In this document: positions 11,508 through 22,812 of the stretch, piece after piece
How the letters are laid out: each line of letters starts with the position of its first letter
Position numbering within the stretch: position 1 is the first letter of the stretch
Origin: Chaetomium olivaceum
Taxonomy: Eukaryota > Ascomycota > Sordariomycetes > Sordariales > Chaetomiaceae
DNA length: 64,000 nucleotides
Direction: 5' to 3'
NCBI GenBank assembly: GCA_039881045.1
Contig: JAYWVB010000052.1
Coordinates: forward strand, 62,001-126,000
Position numbers and translations under genes: made by a program
The notes under the pieces: model-generated
Databases searched by the model: none
The model's input: only the letters and a program-made list of their open reading frames with translations
What the model was told of the DNA's origin: nothing

Positions 11508-12419
11508 GCTCCTTCCCATTTGCTTTGCTTTGGCCTGGTGGCCCGCGGTGTTTCTGGGATTGGTTCGGCGGAGGCCGTGAACGAAAACTGGCGTTGGGGA
11601 GGTGGGGGGGTGGCCCGCATGCAAGGGTAGTCGATAGATCTCATGCTCGTGCATATCATACTGTACGAGTTTCTTCCCGCACTTGCTTTCTTCAATCTAA
11701 TAATATCCTATGGAATAGTCCCGCAGAGCCGCAACATGTGCTGGAAATCGGAAGGGTACCGTTCCTTAGCGTCGGGCATACAGCACACAAAGCTGCTATC
11801 TTTTGGTGGTTGCTTCGGATGAAGTCGATTTCAGCTCACCACGTGTCTTGCTATGTACATAACCCCGATCCGTATCGGGCCCAGAATGTCTCTGATTCCT
11901 GAGTTCTCTATGGGCAGTTGGATAGGGTTACTCCATCGGTCTGCCACGTATTATGCTGTCCAAGCTCAGACCTCGGTTATTCGTTACAACTCACTGTATA
12001 CCCATTCTGGGCATCCAAACCAACTGCAGATTTGAGATGATAGTAGCTGAGGGCTGAGTGAAGCCTCGGTGGTCTTTTGCATCACGACTGTTCGCACAGT
12101 CTGGCCTGCAGAACCTCTTGCAGTCGACCGACCACGTTCTTGAGATGTTGGCATTGAAGAGGTCGTGATACTTGGAGGCTGCGTGACCAGGTCATGCGTG
12201 ACTGGTGTTATTTTGTCCTGAGCCAAGTTGATATCTCCACTAGTCATATGGAACAGAGGGCAGCTGTATAAAGCCGAGTCAATTGCGCTCTTCCCGGGTC
12301 CTCTTCCCAGTTTCCCAAGCTCCTTTCCCACCTCGTCCAGCACCCATCAGTCTCTCAATACACACCGACAGCCAGCCCTACCCATCCTATCTTCAAACGC
12401 TCAGACATCGGTAATAAAC
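11508..12419. other. intergenic with promoter of the cyanovirin-N gene
   Basis: I see no supported gene. A TATAAA lies at 12267-12272, and a pyrimidine-rich leader precedes the ATG at 12420. Confidence 0.5.
12267..12272 (+). promoter_or_regulatory. TATA box of the cyanovirin-N gene
   Basis: TATAAA sits about 150 bases before the start codon, followed by a CT-rich stretch (12290-12360) typical of highly expressed fungal promoters. Confidence 0.5.
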
Positions 12420-13058
12420 ATGCAGTGCCTAATTGCACTTCTCATTGGGCTTACCCTTCTCCCCCATCTGGCTTTCGCCGCCGGGGGCTTTTACAAGTCC
12501 TGTAAACAAAACGTGAGACCCGTTCTTTTCCATTCCATCATCCAACTCGCTTTGACTGACTGGCGACCTGGGGATAGTGGCGCATGGATGGAAAACACAT
12601 GATCGCCGAGTGCAGAAGGCTCAATGGCCAGTACAGGAGGACCCGCCAGGACATGAACCTTTGCATCACCAACTTCCACGGCGTCCTGGCGCCGGCCAAT
12701 AAGTAAGCATTCCATCCCATAGTCACCAGCGCACTTGAAGTAGATTTAGGCTAACTCTGACTACCTAGCGGTTATTTTTACAACACCTGCCGCAGATGTG
12801 GTCAGGGTCCCGACGGCCTTGTCATGGCCGATACACCTCCGACAAGCAGAATGGCGTGCTACTGCCAAGCTAATACCAAGGGTTATGAGACTGACACTTC
12901 CATCGATCTAAGTAAGTCACCTATTCTCTGCCTTGAGCTGAACACGCATGCGCGTAACGCTTGTTTTCTTTCCGCAGTATTAACTCCCCGCAGATGACTT
13001 CGTTGAGAACCGGGACGGGTATCTGTGGTGCTTTGGTCATCGCAGCGCGCCGTTCTAA
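12420..13058 (+). CDS. secreted cyanovirin-N homology (CVNH) domain protein
   Basis: Four exons (12420-12512, 12578-12702, 12769-12911, 12994-13058) add up to 426 bases and 141 residues with every junction in phase. A signal peptide (MQCLIALLIGLTLLPHLAFA) is followed directly by the CVNH signature GGFYKSC. After splicing there is a first repeat ending LCITNFHGVLAP and a second beginning NGYFYNTCRRC and ending DLNDFVENRDGYLWC. The paired Cys residues and the internally duplicated layout are those of CVNH lectins, which bind high-mannose glycans. Fungal secreted forms are proposed to act in cell-wall or host-glycan binding. The first repeat has some unusual substitutions (DMNLCITNF). The last intron uses the second of two nearby acceptors (CCGCAG at 12971-12976, CCCGCAG at 12987-12993); only the second keeps phase. 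Confidence 0.88.
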
Positions 13059-13223
13059 AAGTTAACTTTGTAACTACGGTACCACATGTCCTTGGTATGA
13101 CTTGTGGTGGGTTGAGCTCGTGAGAGAGAAAGACAGAGATTAGTAGCAGATATTTACCAGCGTGGGCACCTAATGCAACCCCTTCCGGGGAAGAACACGT
13201 CTAATTAGTCGCATACCCCGTGC

Positions 13224-14249
13224 TCACTCTCCCTGTAACAACCCCTCAATCACCTCCGCAGCCTCCTTCACCACAGCCCTCGTTTCCTCATCCAACATCC
13301 CATCCCCCTCTTCAACTCCCAACAGCTCAAGCAGCCTCTTCCCCCACAACATCCACCGCTCCCTTGTCAACCCCTCCCCCCTCGGCCACAGATCCGTCCC
13401 CTGATCCAACGCAGTCGCATAATTCTCCCTCAGCGCCTCCCGATCCGCCTCCCACAACACCGCCGCCCCACCCCTCACCCACGTAGCCGTCACCCTTACA
13501 TCCAGCGCCCAGACCTGTTCCGGCGAGAGGCGCTGCCCTTTGCGCCCAGAAGGCTGGGGGCCGCCCGCCCACTCCAGGACATTCTTGCAGTTGAAAAACA
13601 CCCACATGGACATGGACAGCGGCGTGCCACCGCTACCGCCACCGCCGTCTTCGTTGCGCTGGCGCTGCCACCGCAGCCGTAGCAGAGCGACGGAGAAGTT
13701 GACGAAGCGGAGGAAATACCGGGCGGGCTCGTGGCGCTCCGACCTGTCACTCTCGGTAGGGGTATCCGTTGTGCACTGGGGCTGCTCGTGCGGGCGGACC
13801 CCGTCCCAGTCGCGCCGCGCCTCGAGGATGTCGTGCACGTCGCGCCACTGGGCGTCGAAGCCTGGGAGTTGGGACCAGTGGAGCTTGCCGTCGGTTTTGT
13901 TGAGGTGGGTGGTGCGGAGTCTGAGCTTGGCGTCGGATCCCGCGGCGACGTTGTTGGATGTTGTGGGTGGGTGTGCGCGGAGGGCGTCGAGTAGGGTGAG
14001 TTCGGAGGTGAATGGGTCGTCGTGGGAGGTTGGTGGGGAAGTGGAGGTGGCGATGGCGACGAAGAAGGCATCCCACAGCGACCAGAACGCGGTTGCTGGG
14101 TCGGGAGAGCTGGTCACTTGCTCGACGATCTGGGCGGAGAGTTCACTGAATCTTGCAGATTCGTGAGAACTGGCTTGAAAAGCTTGTTGGATGAGCGGGG
14201 AGAAGGGGTTGGGCAGGTTGGTGCCCGACATGTCGAAAATGGTTGTCAT
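13224..14249 (-). CDS. DUF3632 family protein
   Basis: A single exon of 341 residues starts at ATG 14249 and ends at 13224. The order of conserved blocks fits DUF3632, a fungal-only family of unknown function: an acidic helical N-terminus, SLWDAFFVAIA, LLDALRAHPP, LHWSQLPGFDAQWRDVHD, then RYFLRFVNFSVALLRL. There is no signal peptide or membrane span, so it is presumably cytosolic or nuclear. The reading frame is intact over more than 1 kb, which contrasts with several frame-broken neighbours. Its 3' end converges on the cyanovirin-N gene with a gap of only about 165 bases. Confidence 0.85.
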   Translation of the reverse strand: MTTIFDMSGTNLPNPFSPLIQQAFQASSHESARFSELSAQIVEQVTSSPDPATAFWSLWDAFFVAIATSTSPPTSHDDPFTSELTLLDALRAHPPTTSNNVAAGSDAKLRLRTTHLNKTDGKLHWSQLPGFDAQWRDVHDILEARRDWDGVRPHEQPQCTTDTPTESDRSERHEPARYFLRFVNFSVALLRLRWQRQRNEDGGGGSGGTPLSMSMWVFFNCKNVLEWAGGPQPSGRKGQRLSPEQVWALDVRVTATWVRGGAAVLWEADREALRENYATALDQGTDLWPRGEGLTRERWMLWGKRLLELLGVEEGDGMLDEETRAVVKEAAEVIEGLLQGE

Positions 14250-15599
14250 GGTAATGAATTCCTCAGTGACAGATCTGCCGATGTGGTGATGCTCGGCAAC
14301 TGGTATGATGTTTGGTTGACAGTAGGGTGTCTAGGTTGTACTGTTTAATAGATAGGGGAAGTGGGTGCTCGGTGCATGTGTGATGTGCGGAGATCCCTTG
14401 ATCAGCGTACAAAAGCACCAATGAACCACACACGTGTACGCGGCATGGGGAAAACCTGGCATACTACGTCGTAACCTCCTGGGTAGCCATTTTTGTCGTC
14501 CTCCAAAACTTGAAGAGCACCGTGCCCCGCGCGGTTTCTAACCCTCGTCGTAGAAAGTCCGCTCCCACAGACATTGTCATCAACTGCGATAGTCACAACG
14601 GCGATCATTATGCTGCCCCGTCAGTTAGGTAGAGATACCATCCAGAAGGTCATCGTACTCCCCCTGTCCTTTTTAGTTCACATTACGGAAGAGTCATAGC
14701 TATTCCCGGTGGTGTAGAGAAGGCTATGGTTTGAGAGTAAAGTTACGGATTAACAAGACGTGCCCAAAAAGGGTTCGTAGCCGCCGATGGACCAAAGGAG
14801 CATGCAAGCTGGGGATGGTGAGTGCGTCACAAGCTTGACTCAAATGGGTGTAACAGAGACACTGCAGGGGACAGTGAGATAATTACCTATGCATGTATTC
14901 CAAGTACAGCTTTCTCGCCTCACTGGATATCGTTCGTTCTAGGCTACTCCATCATAAGAGTTTCCGAGGTCATCAATGCGGAAGGTGCTTCGGGCAGCAC
15001 GACAGCCACGCCACGATATTCGTTTGGTGGCCTCCCCACAATATTTACAGAGCGACAACGGCTCAATGGCTCAACGGGGCCTGTAGTGCTAAAGGTGCAG
15101 GCTCCAGGGCATGAATGTCTGCTAGGAACAAGACAGTCTCTTTCCTCTATAACCTGTTCACCCATCTGACGCCCCATACAAACAAATTACCCCAGTATCT
15201 ACCCTACATCGCAAAACATGCACAGAACACTTTAAGGTCCCCGGCCATTGCATTCCTACATACGTCTATCCCTGGTAGGTATAACCCTTGTGATCTCTAC
15301 GGCTGCTCCACGATACGTCCCTGCAGTGCGGCCACCCACATGGAACCAGTTAACACTGTTAATGACCATCACGGGACAGAACATACAGTTCAAAATAGCG
15401 AATATCTGGAAGTAATAATATAATCACATGAATGCAATCGTCGAGTAATCGACAACCCCAACACAATCCCCCCTTTTCGAAGTTGGCGCCCCCTTCTACA
15501 AATTAACCCCCAACTCAACCCATTTCCTGTATGTACACCACACCCCAACATCACACCTTAATATCACACCCCAACATCACACCCCCACCCCCGCCAGTA
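14250..15599. other. intergenic, with a short C-rich tandem repeat
   Basis: I see no convincing gene. Bases 15470-15598 are strikingly C- and A-rich on the plus strand. Confidence 0.5.
15536..15598. repeat. short tandem repeat, unit about ATCACACCCCAAC
   Basis: ATCACACC-like units of about 13-16 bases recur three to four times just beyond the stop codon of the mucin-like gene. This is low-complexity sequence, possibly in the 3' UTR. Confidence 0.55.
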
Positions 15600-16642
15600 C
15601 TACCTTGGCGAGCCCGACAGCTCTACCCGCCCCCCAAAAGCGTGCGTATGATGTGAATACGGATCCATCTCATACCTCGGCGTAGGCATGCCCACTCCGA
15701 GCCCCTGTCCCGGCCCGCCTATCCCAGTCTGATGATACGGGTCCTTCCCTGGCGGCAGAGAACCTGCAGGAGCCGGGTATTGTTGAGTGTGGTGGTATCC
15801 CTCTAAGCCCCCGGGCACATTGTTGGGCTGGTCTTTCTCGCCGATGAGTGCTTTCTTGTTCCGGCGCAGCTTCCACAGCAGATATGCCACTGCAGCGAGG
15901 GCGATCACCAGGACGCCAATGCCGGCGCCGATTCCGGCTTGCGCGCCGAGGGGCAGAGCGGAGGATTCTGACGATTGGGATGGGGTGCTGGAATCCGAGT
16001 CGGTGGATGAGGTTGGGGCGGACTGGGTTTGGTCAATGTCCGCGGTTTCGGTTGGGGTTGTTGTTGACAGGGTTGTGCTCGCTCCGGTAACGACTGGTAG
16101 CCCTTCCGCGGAGGTGGTTTTCAGGCTCCGGACGACGACAAAATGCGCTGCGTCGTTGTCCCACGTTGCCCAGGCCTGCGGATTTGAAGGCAACACGGTA
16201 AACCGCGCCACGCCGTCGTCGCAGCAAAAGGCGCGGTGGCCGTCACAGCAGAAAGAGGTGTCAGTGTTGGTGACGTTGGAACAAGAGATGAGATCGTGTC
16301 CGCCGCGGATCGCACCTGAGGTGATTATCGTCAGTGACTTGTCGCCATATCCAGGTGAAACAGCTTTGTCAACTTACTCATGCAGTAATAGGCGCATTCA
16401 GGGGATCCCCAGTTTTTATCCGTGCATAACCCCCTGATTAGGTTCCCGTCTGGTCCCATACACAGCTTGTTGCTGAGACAAGTCGAGCGACCATTGCAGC
16501 ATGTGCTATGCGTAGCGTTTGGGTCGCATGGGAAGAAGTTGTCGTCAGTCTGACCGTTCGGGGCGTAGCATTGGTCCTGGGCCACGCAAATGCAGGCGAG
16601 AAAGAGGATGCACGAGACAGTGACACCCCAACTAAGTTTCAT
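15600..16642 (-). CDS. mucin-like single-pass membrane protein, Cys-rich ectodomain
   Basis: Exon 1 is 16642-16378 and exon 2 is 16315-15600, giving 326 residues in phase. A signal peptide (about residues 1-21) leads into a Cys-rich ectodomain (CYAPNG..., STCCNGRSTCLSNKLC, then FCCDGHRAFCCDD). A Ser/Thr-rich stalk follows, then one membrane span (GIGAGIGVLVIALAAVAYLL), a basic stop-transfer (KLRRNKK), and a Pro/Gly/Tyr-rich cytoplasmic tail. This layout resembles fungal wall-stress sensors and related Cys-rich membrane proteins without being a typical WSC domain. The cytoplasmic tail (YHHTQQYPAPAG) is short and flexible. It probably sits in the plasma membrane and contacts the cell wall; the ligand is unknown. 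Confidence 0.8.
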
Positions 16643-17333
16643 CTTGCCTTACTGACAGTGTGTTGTCAAGATGTTGTTTGTATCACCGTCTCGGTCACGA
16701 ATGGCCAGAACGGGTAATTCCGCCACAACAAGTCAAGGACCAAAAACTGGCAGAGAAGGGAAATTGAGACATCCGAAGAAAAGAGCCCGACGGGCATGTT
16801 GTTATTCTAGTCAAAACATCCAAATCTCCTCATCATGCCGTTGGCCCGTTGGGCGCATTCAGAAGCCAGGGTCCATGGCCAGGACTTACAGTAGCTTGCA
16901 TTTCCTCCATCCCCTGAATGAGGGTTTGGTGATGGCATCTGTGGGTTGACGTCGTCTTCAATATCTCGGCATGGCTTTTCGTTGGTTCGTTCAGCATGGT
17001 TGACGGGTTGTTGGTTCCAGGTTTCCCCTTAGCTTCTTGTAGCTAACGATATGGGTCTAGCGCCGGATATACGGCGCCAAAGATTCGGGGGTGATTGGCT
17101 CGCCTCTTTGCCCCTGCACATCGAGCCGCCCGTCGCGGTTGGGCTTGGGCGGCAACATCATTTTCGTGCGCCGCGCGCAACCGAAGCGCTGACATTGCAA
17201 CGGGTTCAGCATTCTTTTCCCCCTTTCCGTCTTGAACGAGAACCTTATTATACCGCGACCGCAGCGTGCTGCGACAATCCAGCAGTTTTGTGGCCATCCT
17301 CACCCCTCGATTCGGATCGGGGCCTCGTTCAAA
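16643..17333. other. intergenic, divergent promoters
   Basis: This is the shared upstream region of the mucin-like gene (minus) and the glycosyltransferase (plus). I see no supported gene. Confidence 0.5.
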
Positions 17334-18341
17334 ATGTTGGCGACATGGATGTCTAAGAGAGGCATGTTTGCGCTGGTCGGGGCTGTGACGCTCGTTTTCC
17401 TGCTGGCAGGACACTACACGTACAAGAACTCCGTGGGTGGTATGTTAGACTTTTCCGCGCCCCGATGAGGAATTGAAGTTAACTTGTCCCGCTACGCAGT
17501 AAGCTTTTTCCAAGGAAAACCAGCCGATGCCCCGTCGTCCCAAGACCTTCTTTCGCAACCGTTTCCCAACAAAATCTGGCAAAGTTGGAAGGATGACTCG
17601 GAAGACCCGACTGAGAAGGCGGCCGGATTACCCCATCAGTGGCGCGTGGTCAATCCCGGCTGGCGATACGAGCGTCTCACGGACAACAACATGGACGCCT
17701 ACGTCCGTGAGCGCTTCAACGGCCGGACTGTCGACGTTTTCACCGGCCTGCACGACCCAATTTTGAAAGCCGACCTCCTGCGCTACCTACTTATGCTGAA
17801 GGAAGGCGGCGTTTGGGCCGACATCGACGTGCGCCCGCTCCAACCCGTCGCGAACTGGATTCCTGAGCAGCACCGCGACAAGACCAACCTCGTCATCGGC
17901 ATCGAGTCCGACCACCACAAGAAGTCGGTTCTTCCCGGCGTCTCGCCGCACTCGGTTGCTCTGGCACAGTTTGCCATGTTCGCCAAGCCGGGCCATCCAG
18001 TCCTCCGGGTCGTCGTCGAGCGCGTCCTTGACAACATCCAGCACCTCATGGAGACCAAGCCCGCCGGGGCCGCCATCACGTTCAACGACGTCATGACAAC
18101 GACCGGGCCATATGCTTGGACGCAAGCATTCATGGACTACTTCAAGAACGTCACCGGGGTGGAACACAACGGCGACGAGATGGATAGTATGGAAGAACCG
18201 CGTCTGATCGGGGATGTGCTGGTTCTACCCAAGGACAGCTTTGGTTGGCTGCCGCATGAGAACACGCATCCGATCGACGATCCTATTGTGCTGGTTCAGC
18301 ATTTGTTTATCTCAACGTGGCGGGCGAGCCATCCGGGCTGA
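17334..18341 (+). CDS. GT32 glycosyltransferase, OCH1-like
   Basis: Exons 17334-17439 and 17500-18341 give 315 residues. A short cytoplasmic N-terminus and one membrane anchor (ALVGAVTLVFLLAGHYTY) make it a type II membrane protein, probably Golgi. The catalytic domain starts FPNKIWQSWKDD and contains ILKADLLRYLLMLKEGG followed by VWADIDVRP, the DXD metal/nucleotide-sugar motif of the Gly_transf_sug family. OCH1-type enzymes add alpha-1,6-mannose to initiate outer chains on N-glycans; related GT32 members act on other acceptors, so the exact donor and acceptor are inferred. ATG 17349 is an alternative start. The frame is intact. Confidence 0.87.
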
Positions 18342-18973
18342 GTGGTGGCTGCCTGTAGTGTGCGGGTTTTAGCGGCTCGGGTTCGAACGTGATTGGGACG
18401 GCGCAAGAAGGGTGTGGTTGCGTCAAGAAAGATCCTGGGATCGACCCAGTGCTTCATGCGCGGCAAAAGAAGCTTGCTGAGCATGTGAAGACTTTGGGGT
18501 GATGACCCGGTGGCCGGCGAATGGTTGACGAGCCGGCTGTCACCGGCCATGGCCCTCAGCTGAGCGCGCAAAGTGAGGAATCCAACTTGGACGCTCGCCG
18601 GGAATACCTCGTTCGTTGAGAGGAATGCCGGTTAGGAAATCTCCGAAAGCGTTCGATTCGGGTGGGACTGGGGCATGGGCCACGGCATTAAACGGCGGTG
18701 GAATACACCCCGCGGTGGCTGGCGATGTGCCTCAATCGGGACATTAGTCGTGGGAAGGTTTGGTAGAACACGATGGATGGCTCGGGCTCGACAATGAGAG
18801 TGGGTCGAATCGGAGAATAAATGTTAAAGAATAGACAGACAGTTCTGCATCATGTTCTGCATTACAATCTTGATCTAATATCTATTAATGACTCTCTGGC
18901 CCTGGTTGAACGGAAATGTGATCAGAGAGGGTCGTCTCGGAGATGGGTCCCCGGCTCGACATAACCCCTGGCG
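18342..18973. other. intergenic between convergent genes
   Basis: 3' flanks of the glycosyltransferase and the beta-lactamase-like gene; I see nothing else. Confidence 0.5.
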
Positions 18974-20926
18974 TCACTCGGACTCAAACTTGCCCATGGT
19001 GCCGGTCCGCAAGAACGGAGCATCCAGACCCAACATGCTCCCCGTCTCAGAATCCTTCACAAACACACACCACCCTGTCGGCCGACTGACTGCCATAGTA
19101 CATCCAATCTGCCAAGGTCCAGGTGAGGCAATCAGTCTCGCTGAGCCCCCTGCCGGGCATATCCGTCTGCGAGGTGTACCTGACCTCCCACCACACTCTC
19201 CAATCCTCCTCCACAACCTCCCTACCATCCGCCAGCGCCGCCTTTCTCTCAATCCCCGTCGGGTACAACCGATACTCACCTGTCATCCCCAAAGAAGGGA
19301 GGAACTGGGACAAGGTAACCTTCCACAGCTCCTGCAGCCCAGCCAAGATATCCGACCCATTCCTGTGCAAGCCCATCAGCCGTAACGACAACCCGTCCAA
19401 CTCAACCGTCGCATTGACCTCCACCGCGCCCGTCTCCTCCGTCGACAGCCCCTTAAACACCCCCCATACTCCTCCATCGCCTGCTGCCTCGCCACCCCAT
19501 CCAACACCGGCACCAACCCGGTCAGCGCCGCATCATACACCTCACCCAACGCATCCTGATGCCCCGCCGTCAGGATCACCAACCCCACCCCATACTCATC
19601 CAGCAGCGCGATCCGCGCGTGGTACCCATAAGCAGCCCCATCCTTGGCATGAATCGTCACCGTATGCCCACCCCTCCCGTCTCCTCATCATAACCCGGGA
19701 ACAGCAACCTGGGCTCGGGGCGGAAGATCTCCCACGGCAAGCCAACGGCGCTGGACCGCGACCCCGAAAACGTCCGCGGCTGCAGCCACGCGCGAATGTC
19801 AGCCGCCGAGCCGAGCCCTTCGTCCCGTGACAGGATGGCGTGCAGGAAGGTGGTCAGATCGGCGAGGGTGGAAACCAACCCACCGCCGGGGGCGTTGTCG
19901 CCGTAGGGGGAGCCCCAGGTGTTTTCGATGGGGGGGATAACGGCGAGGGAGTCGTTGCCCGGGCTGGGGATGGTGGAGGGCATGTCGAGGGGCGTGGTCA
20001 GGTAGTCGCGCAGTTGCGTGGCGTAGTCCTTGCCCGTGGCGGCTTCAATGGCGAGGGCCAGGATGGTGTAGGCGATGTTGGAGTAGACGGGGCGGGCTTG
20101 CGGCAGGGCCTGCGCGTCCGAGGTGAGCATCCCCGCAAAGAACTGCTCGCGCGTGCAGGCGGTGTTGAGGCCGATCACGCCGCAGGGGGGGTAGCTGCTG
20201 TCGTTGAGGGCGGGGAAGCCGAGGGTCTCGAACCAGCTTTTGATGTAGTGGTATTCCTAGGTGGCGTTAGAAATATGTGGTTATGTAAGTTGGGCAGGCT
20301 GAGTCGGGGTGGAAGGAGGAGTTTGAGTGAATATGGTGTTGGAGGGCTCAACATACAGAAAAGCCATCTGGGAAACATGTTAGTTGGCGTACTAATATCA
20401 TGTGGGGAAGAGAGAAGGGGAACATACAATTGGCGGGAATGCCGGCGAGTTGGCCTCCAAGAGCCCTCAAGCTGATACTCTTCCAGTCGATCCGCGATGT
20501 GTCGTTCGCCAGCGACGGAAGGTATTTCGTGACCGGGTCATCCATATTCACACCACTGCGTAGAAGGACGGCATCAGTGATAACCTTGGAAACCGACCCT
20601 ACCAGATACTGCGAGTGCCGGTCTAGGGCCTTGGTCCCGTTCACATTGCCTGACCCGAGGTGGTGGTACTCCCAAAGCGGAGTTGATGCATCGGTTTGGT
20701 CGAGCCCGACAAGGGCAACCGAGAGCGAGACGTTTTGGGCATCCAAGGAGGACCGGATCTCCCCCCTGAAGGCCGAGTCGAGGATCGAGGTGAGGTTGGC
20801 GAGCGCTCTTTGGAATGTGTCTGACTGCTTCAGGTTGCGCGGCGGAGGCACGATTCGCCCCTCAGGGTGGCACTCCAGAGCCAGGGCGGCTGGTATAGCC
20901 AGTAAAAGATGAGTGAGCTTGACCAT
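18974..20926 (-). CDS. secreted class-C beta-lactamase-like serine hydrolase (three frame changes)
   Basis: Exons 20926-20428, an 11-base micro-exon 20367-20357, and 20256-18974. A signal peptide (MVKLTHLLLAIPAALAL) precedes a class-C beta-lactamase/PBP fold: SVSK (Ser-x-x-Lys nucleophile, in YLVGSVSKVITD), YSN (in PVYSNIAYTILALAIE), and GGHTVTIHAKDG in place of the KTG loop, followed by a C-terminal beta domain. The active-site Ser and Tyr are present. Fungal members are secreted esterase or amidase-like enzymes, not proven antibiotic hydrolases. Frame changes occur at C-runs 19671-19674 and 19460-19465 (each one base short) and near 19050-19092 (one base too many, or a duplicated GACT at 19084-19092). 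With these corrected, the length is divisible by three, giving about 596 residues. It could be a young pseudogene. Confidence 0.75.
20357..20367 (-). other. 11-base micro-exon of the beta-lactamase-like gene
   Basis: Eleven bases between a 60-base intron (20368-20427) and a 100-base intron (20257-20356), each with GT and AG ends. Only inclusion of this exon gives the family-typical AGIPANYGFSEYHY in frame. Confidence 0.65.
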
Positions 20927-22236
20927 CTTCTCGGCGGGTGACTTGGTGTTGAAAGCTTGAAGATTGATACACCCGAGTGGCGTCTGCGAAGGCGGCTCGT
21001 CATAACATTATATAGCTCCTGGACGCCTGGCGGCCTGGGTCCGGCTGGGGGCCATCCATCCTCTTTGTCCCAGTGACGTGGATGATCAACAGAGATGCTG
21101 GCCATGACGAAAGCCGTTGACCAACCGAGGGATACGATGGATGCACTGATTGCATGAAGCCCTCACAGTGCCCCGCAAGTTCCGCGAATAGGGGACTCAC
21201 TTGGCGTTACCGTATCTCGGGTTGGTGACGACAAGGGGGGGTTCAGGGAGTGGCGGAGATCGGCGGTGTTTTTCAGCGTTCAGCCATGTATTCGGCTGGT
21301 GAAATACGAAATACGGCACAGGAATGGCGAATGTCTATTGGCTTAACATTGGAGATTTGTGGGACACGAACCAATATTACTCCGACACATACAGGCCTGC
21401 ACTGGTGTATATCCCAATTCGCTCGTAGGCCAGACGTGTGATGAATGCTTCCCTGAGGAAGGCGATGCGAAGGAGAACGTGGGCGAAGTAAAGGTTGACC
21501 TGATTTTGGTGTTCACCGTGAATGCGCTCTGTTGTTTGTCAGACTCGGGTTGAGCGTCTAAAAGGCCTCGTGAAAACACCAGCAACCGTGGCAGTCAAGA
21601 AGTGTGTTTGGAGATAAAAGTGTCAAACAGAGAATGTGCGTAATCGGCAAAAGCTCCTTTTCCTCGTTCAGAGGAACAGACCATGGATGACCGTCCGCCA
21701 CGCCAGACCCCGGCACGAGCCGTGGAAGTTGTAAATAAATCCGGGAATCCGAGCCGTGCTTTGACCCACGCATAGAATAGTTAAGAGGACGCAGAATTCG
21801 TTTCTCAAAGTCAGCGAGAGACGTTGTCTAACAGGGACATAAAAGTGTAACCCACGTGAGACGGAAAATCGAGTTCGAATTGAATAAAGCCACTGAAGCA
21901 TCTTGTGCAGTGTCAATGGCAATTCTGAATGCCGTGATGGGGAGGATAACAATGAACGCCCAGCCCTGGTTGCCTTGCAATCTAGGTCCAGAGACGTAAA
22001 CAGGATGCCAGTAAAAAAATCCGCCGAGCCGTATGGCAGTTTAAGGGGGTTGTTACCCCTATGTTTTGAATGCCGGCTGGGGACGCCGACGCGCAGGATC
22101 CCCCTCACGCGTACGAGGTCATAGTAGGACTGTGCGCCGGGGCAGTAAACTCACTCTGAGCCATTGGCAGTGTTTTATGGGCAAGGTGTAAAATTTGACA
22201 CGTCCGATGAGCGTGTGATATGGCGACCTAGGATGC
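20927..22236. other. intergenic, left flank of the Ty3 element
   Basis: Apart from the promoter above, I see no supported gene. Several open frames on the minus strand (for example 21668-22108) lack motifs. Confidence 0.5.
21009..21016 (-). promoter_or_regulatory. TATA box of the beta-lactamase-like gene
   Basis: TATATAAT on the minus strand lies about 85 bases before the start codon at 20926. Confidence 0.45.
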
Positions 22237-22241
22237 CTCGG
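22237..22241. repeat. 5-base target-site duplication, left copy (CTCGG)
   Basis: CTCGG immediately before the left LTR is repeated exactly at 30025-30029 after the right LTR. Five bases is the usual Ty3/gypsy duplication length. Confidence 0.85.
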
Positions 22242-22684
22242 TGTGACGAACCTCTCCTGGACCTCGTCCTGTTAGGGTTCAGTCTGATTGAAGGTGTCTT
22301 GCAAAGGTACTAGGTTCGGTGCAGCCAAAAGGTGCACAACAAAGACTTGTCTCAACAGTAGGCTCTCGAGCTTGTAGCGAACTGTAGTTGTGATTGCTAA
22401 CTGGAGAACTCCCAGAGCTCTCCAGAACGAGTGACTATATACTATCTAATTCCTGGGTGCTCAGTGTGCTCAGTAGTTCCCTCCAACTGAGCTCACTGAT
22501 CTCCTTCGTACGGACCAGGCTCCCTAATTGGTGGCTTCGCTAGAGGTGCTCAGTGTGCTCAGTAGTTTCCTCCAACTGAGCTCACTGATCACCTCTGCGG
22601 CTCCTCTGATTGGTTCATCTATCGATTGGTCCGGAGCATCCCGCGCCGCTCCCGGAGACCCTACCTGTTGGCATATTCGTGACA
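22242..22684 (-). repeat. left LTR (3' LTR of the element)
   Basis: 443 bases, beginning TGTGACGAA and ending TTCGTGACA on the plus strand, so TG...CA termini with imperfect terminal inverted repeats. It contains TATATA at about 22437 and two copies of a hairpin-forming repeat. Confidence 0.93.
22456..22594. repeat. pair of hairpin-forming direct repeats in the LTR
   Basis: A segment of about 48 bases beginning GGTGCTCAGTGTGCTCAGTA is repeated 89 bases later with two or three differences (22456-22503 and 22545-22592). Each copy holds an imperfect inverted repeat, TCAGTGTGCTCAGT facing AACTGAGCTCACTGA. The right LTR has the same pair. Confidence 0.75.
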
Positions 22685-22689
22685 CGATG

Positions 22690-22699
22690 CCCCCTCTCC
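22690..22699 (-). other. polypurine tract of the element
   Basis: GGAGAGGGGG on the coding strand, five bases before the 3' LTR, is the expected primer site for plus-strand DNA synthesis. Confidence 0.6.
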
Positions 22700-22812
22700 A
22701 GGGCTGACGTCCCGTCGGCCATCTTTCCCAGCCAACTTCTTGAAATAGCGCCAACAGTCCCCCAATTCCAATTTGGTCAGTAGTCCGTCATTCTTCCCCA
22801 CCCTTGTCTATC

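Noticed and set aside
21668..22108. A 146-residue minus-strand frame left of the Ty3 element
   Set aside because: No motif, no signal peptide, composition like random sequence; upstream ATG context poor.
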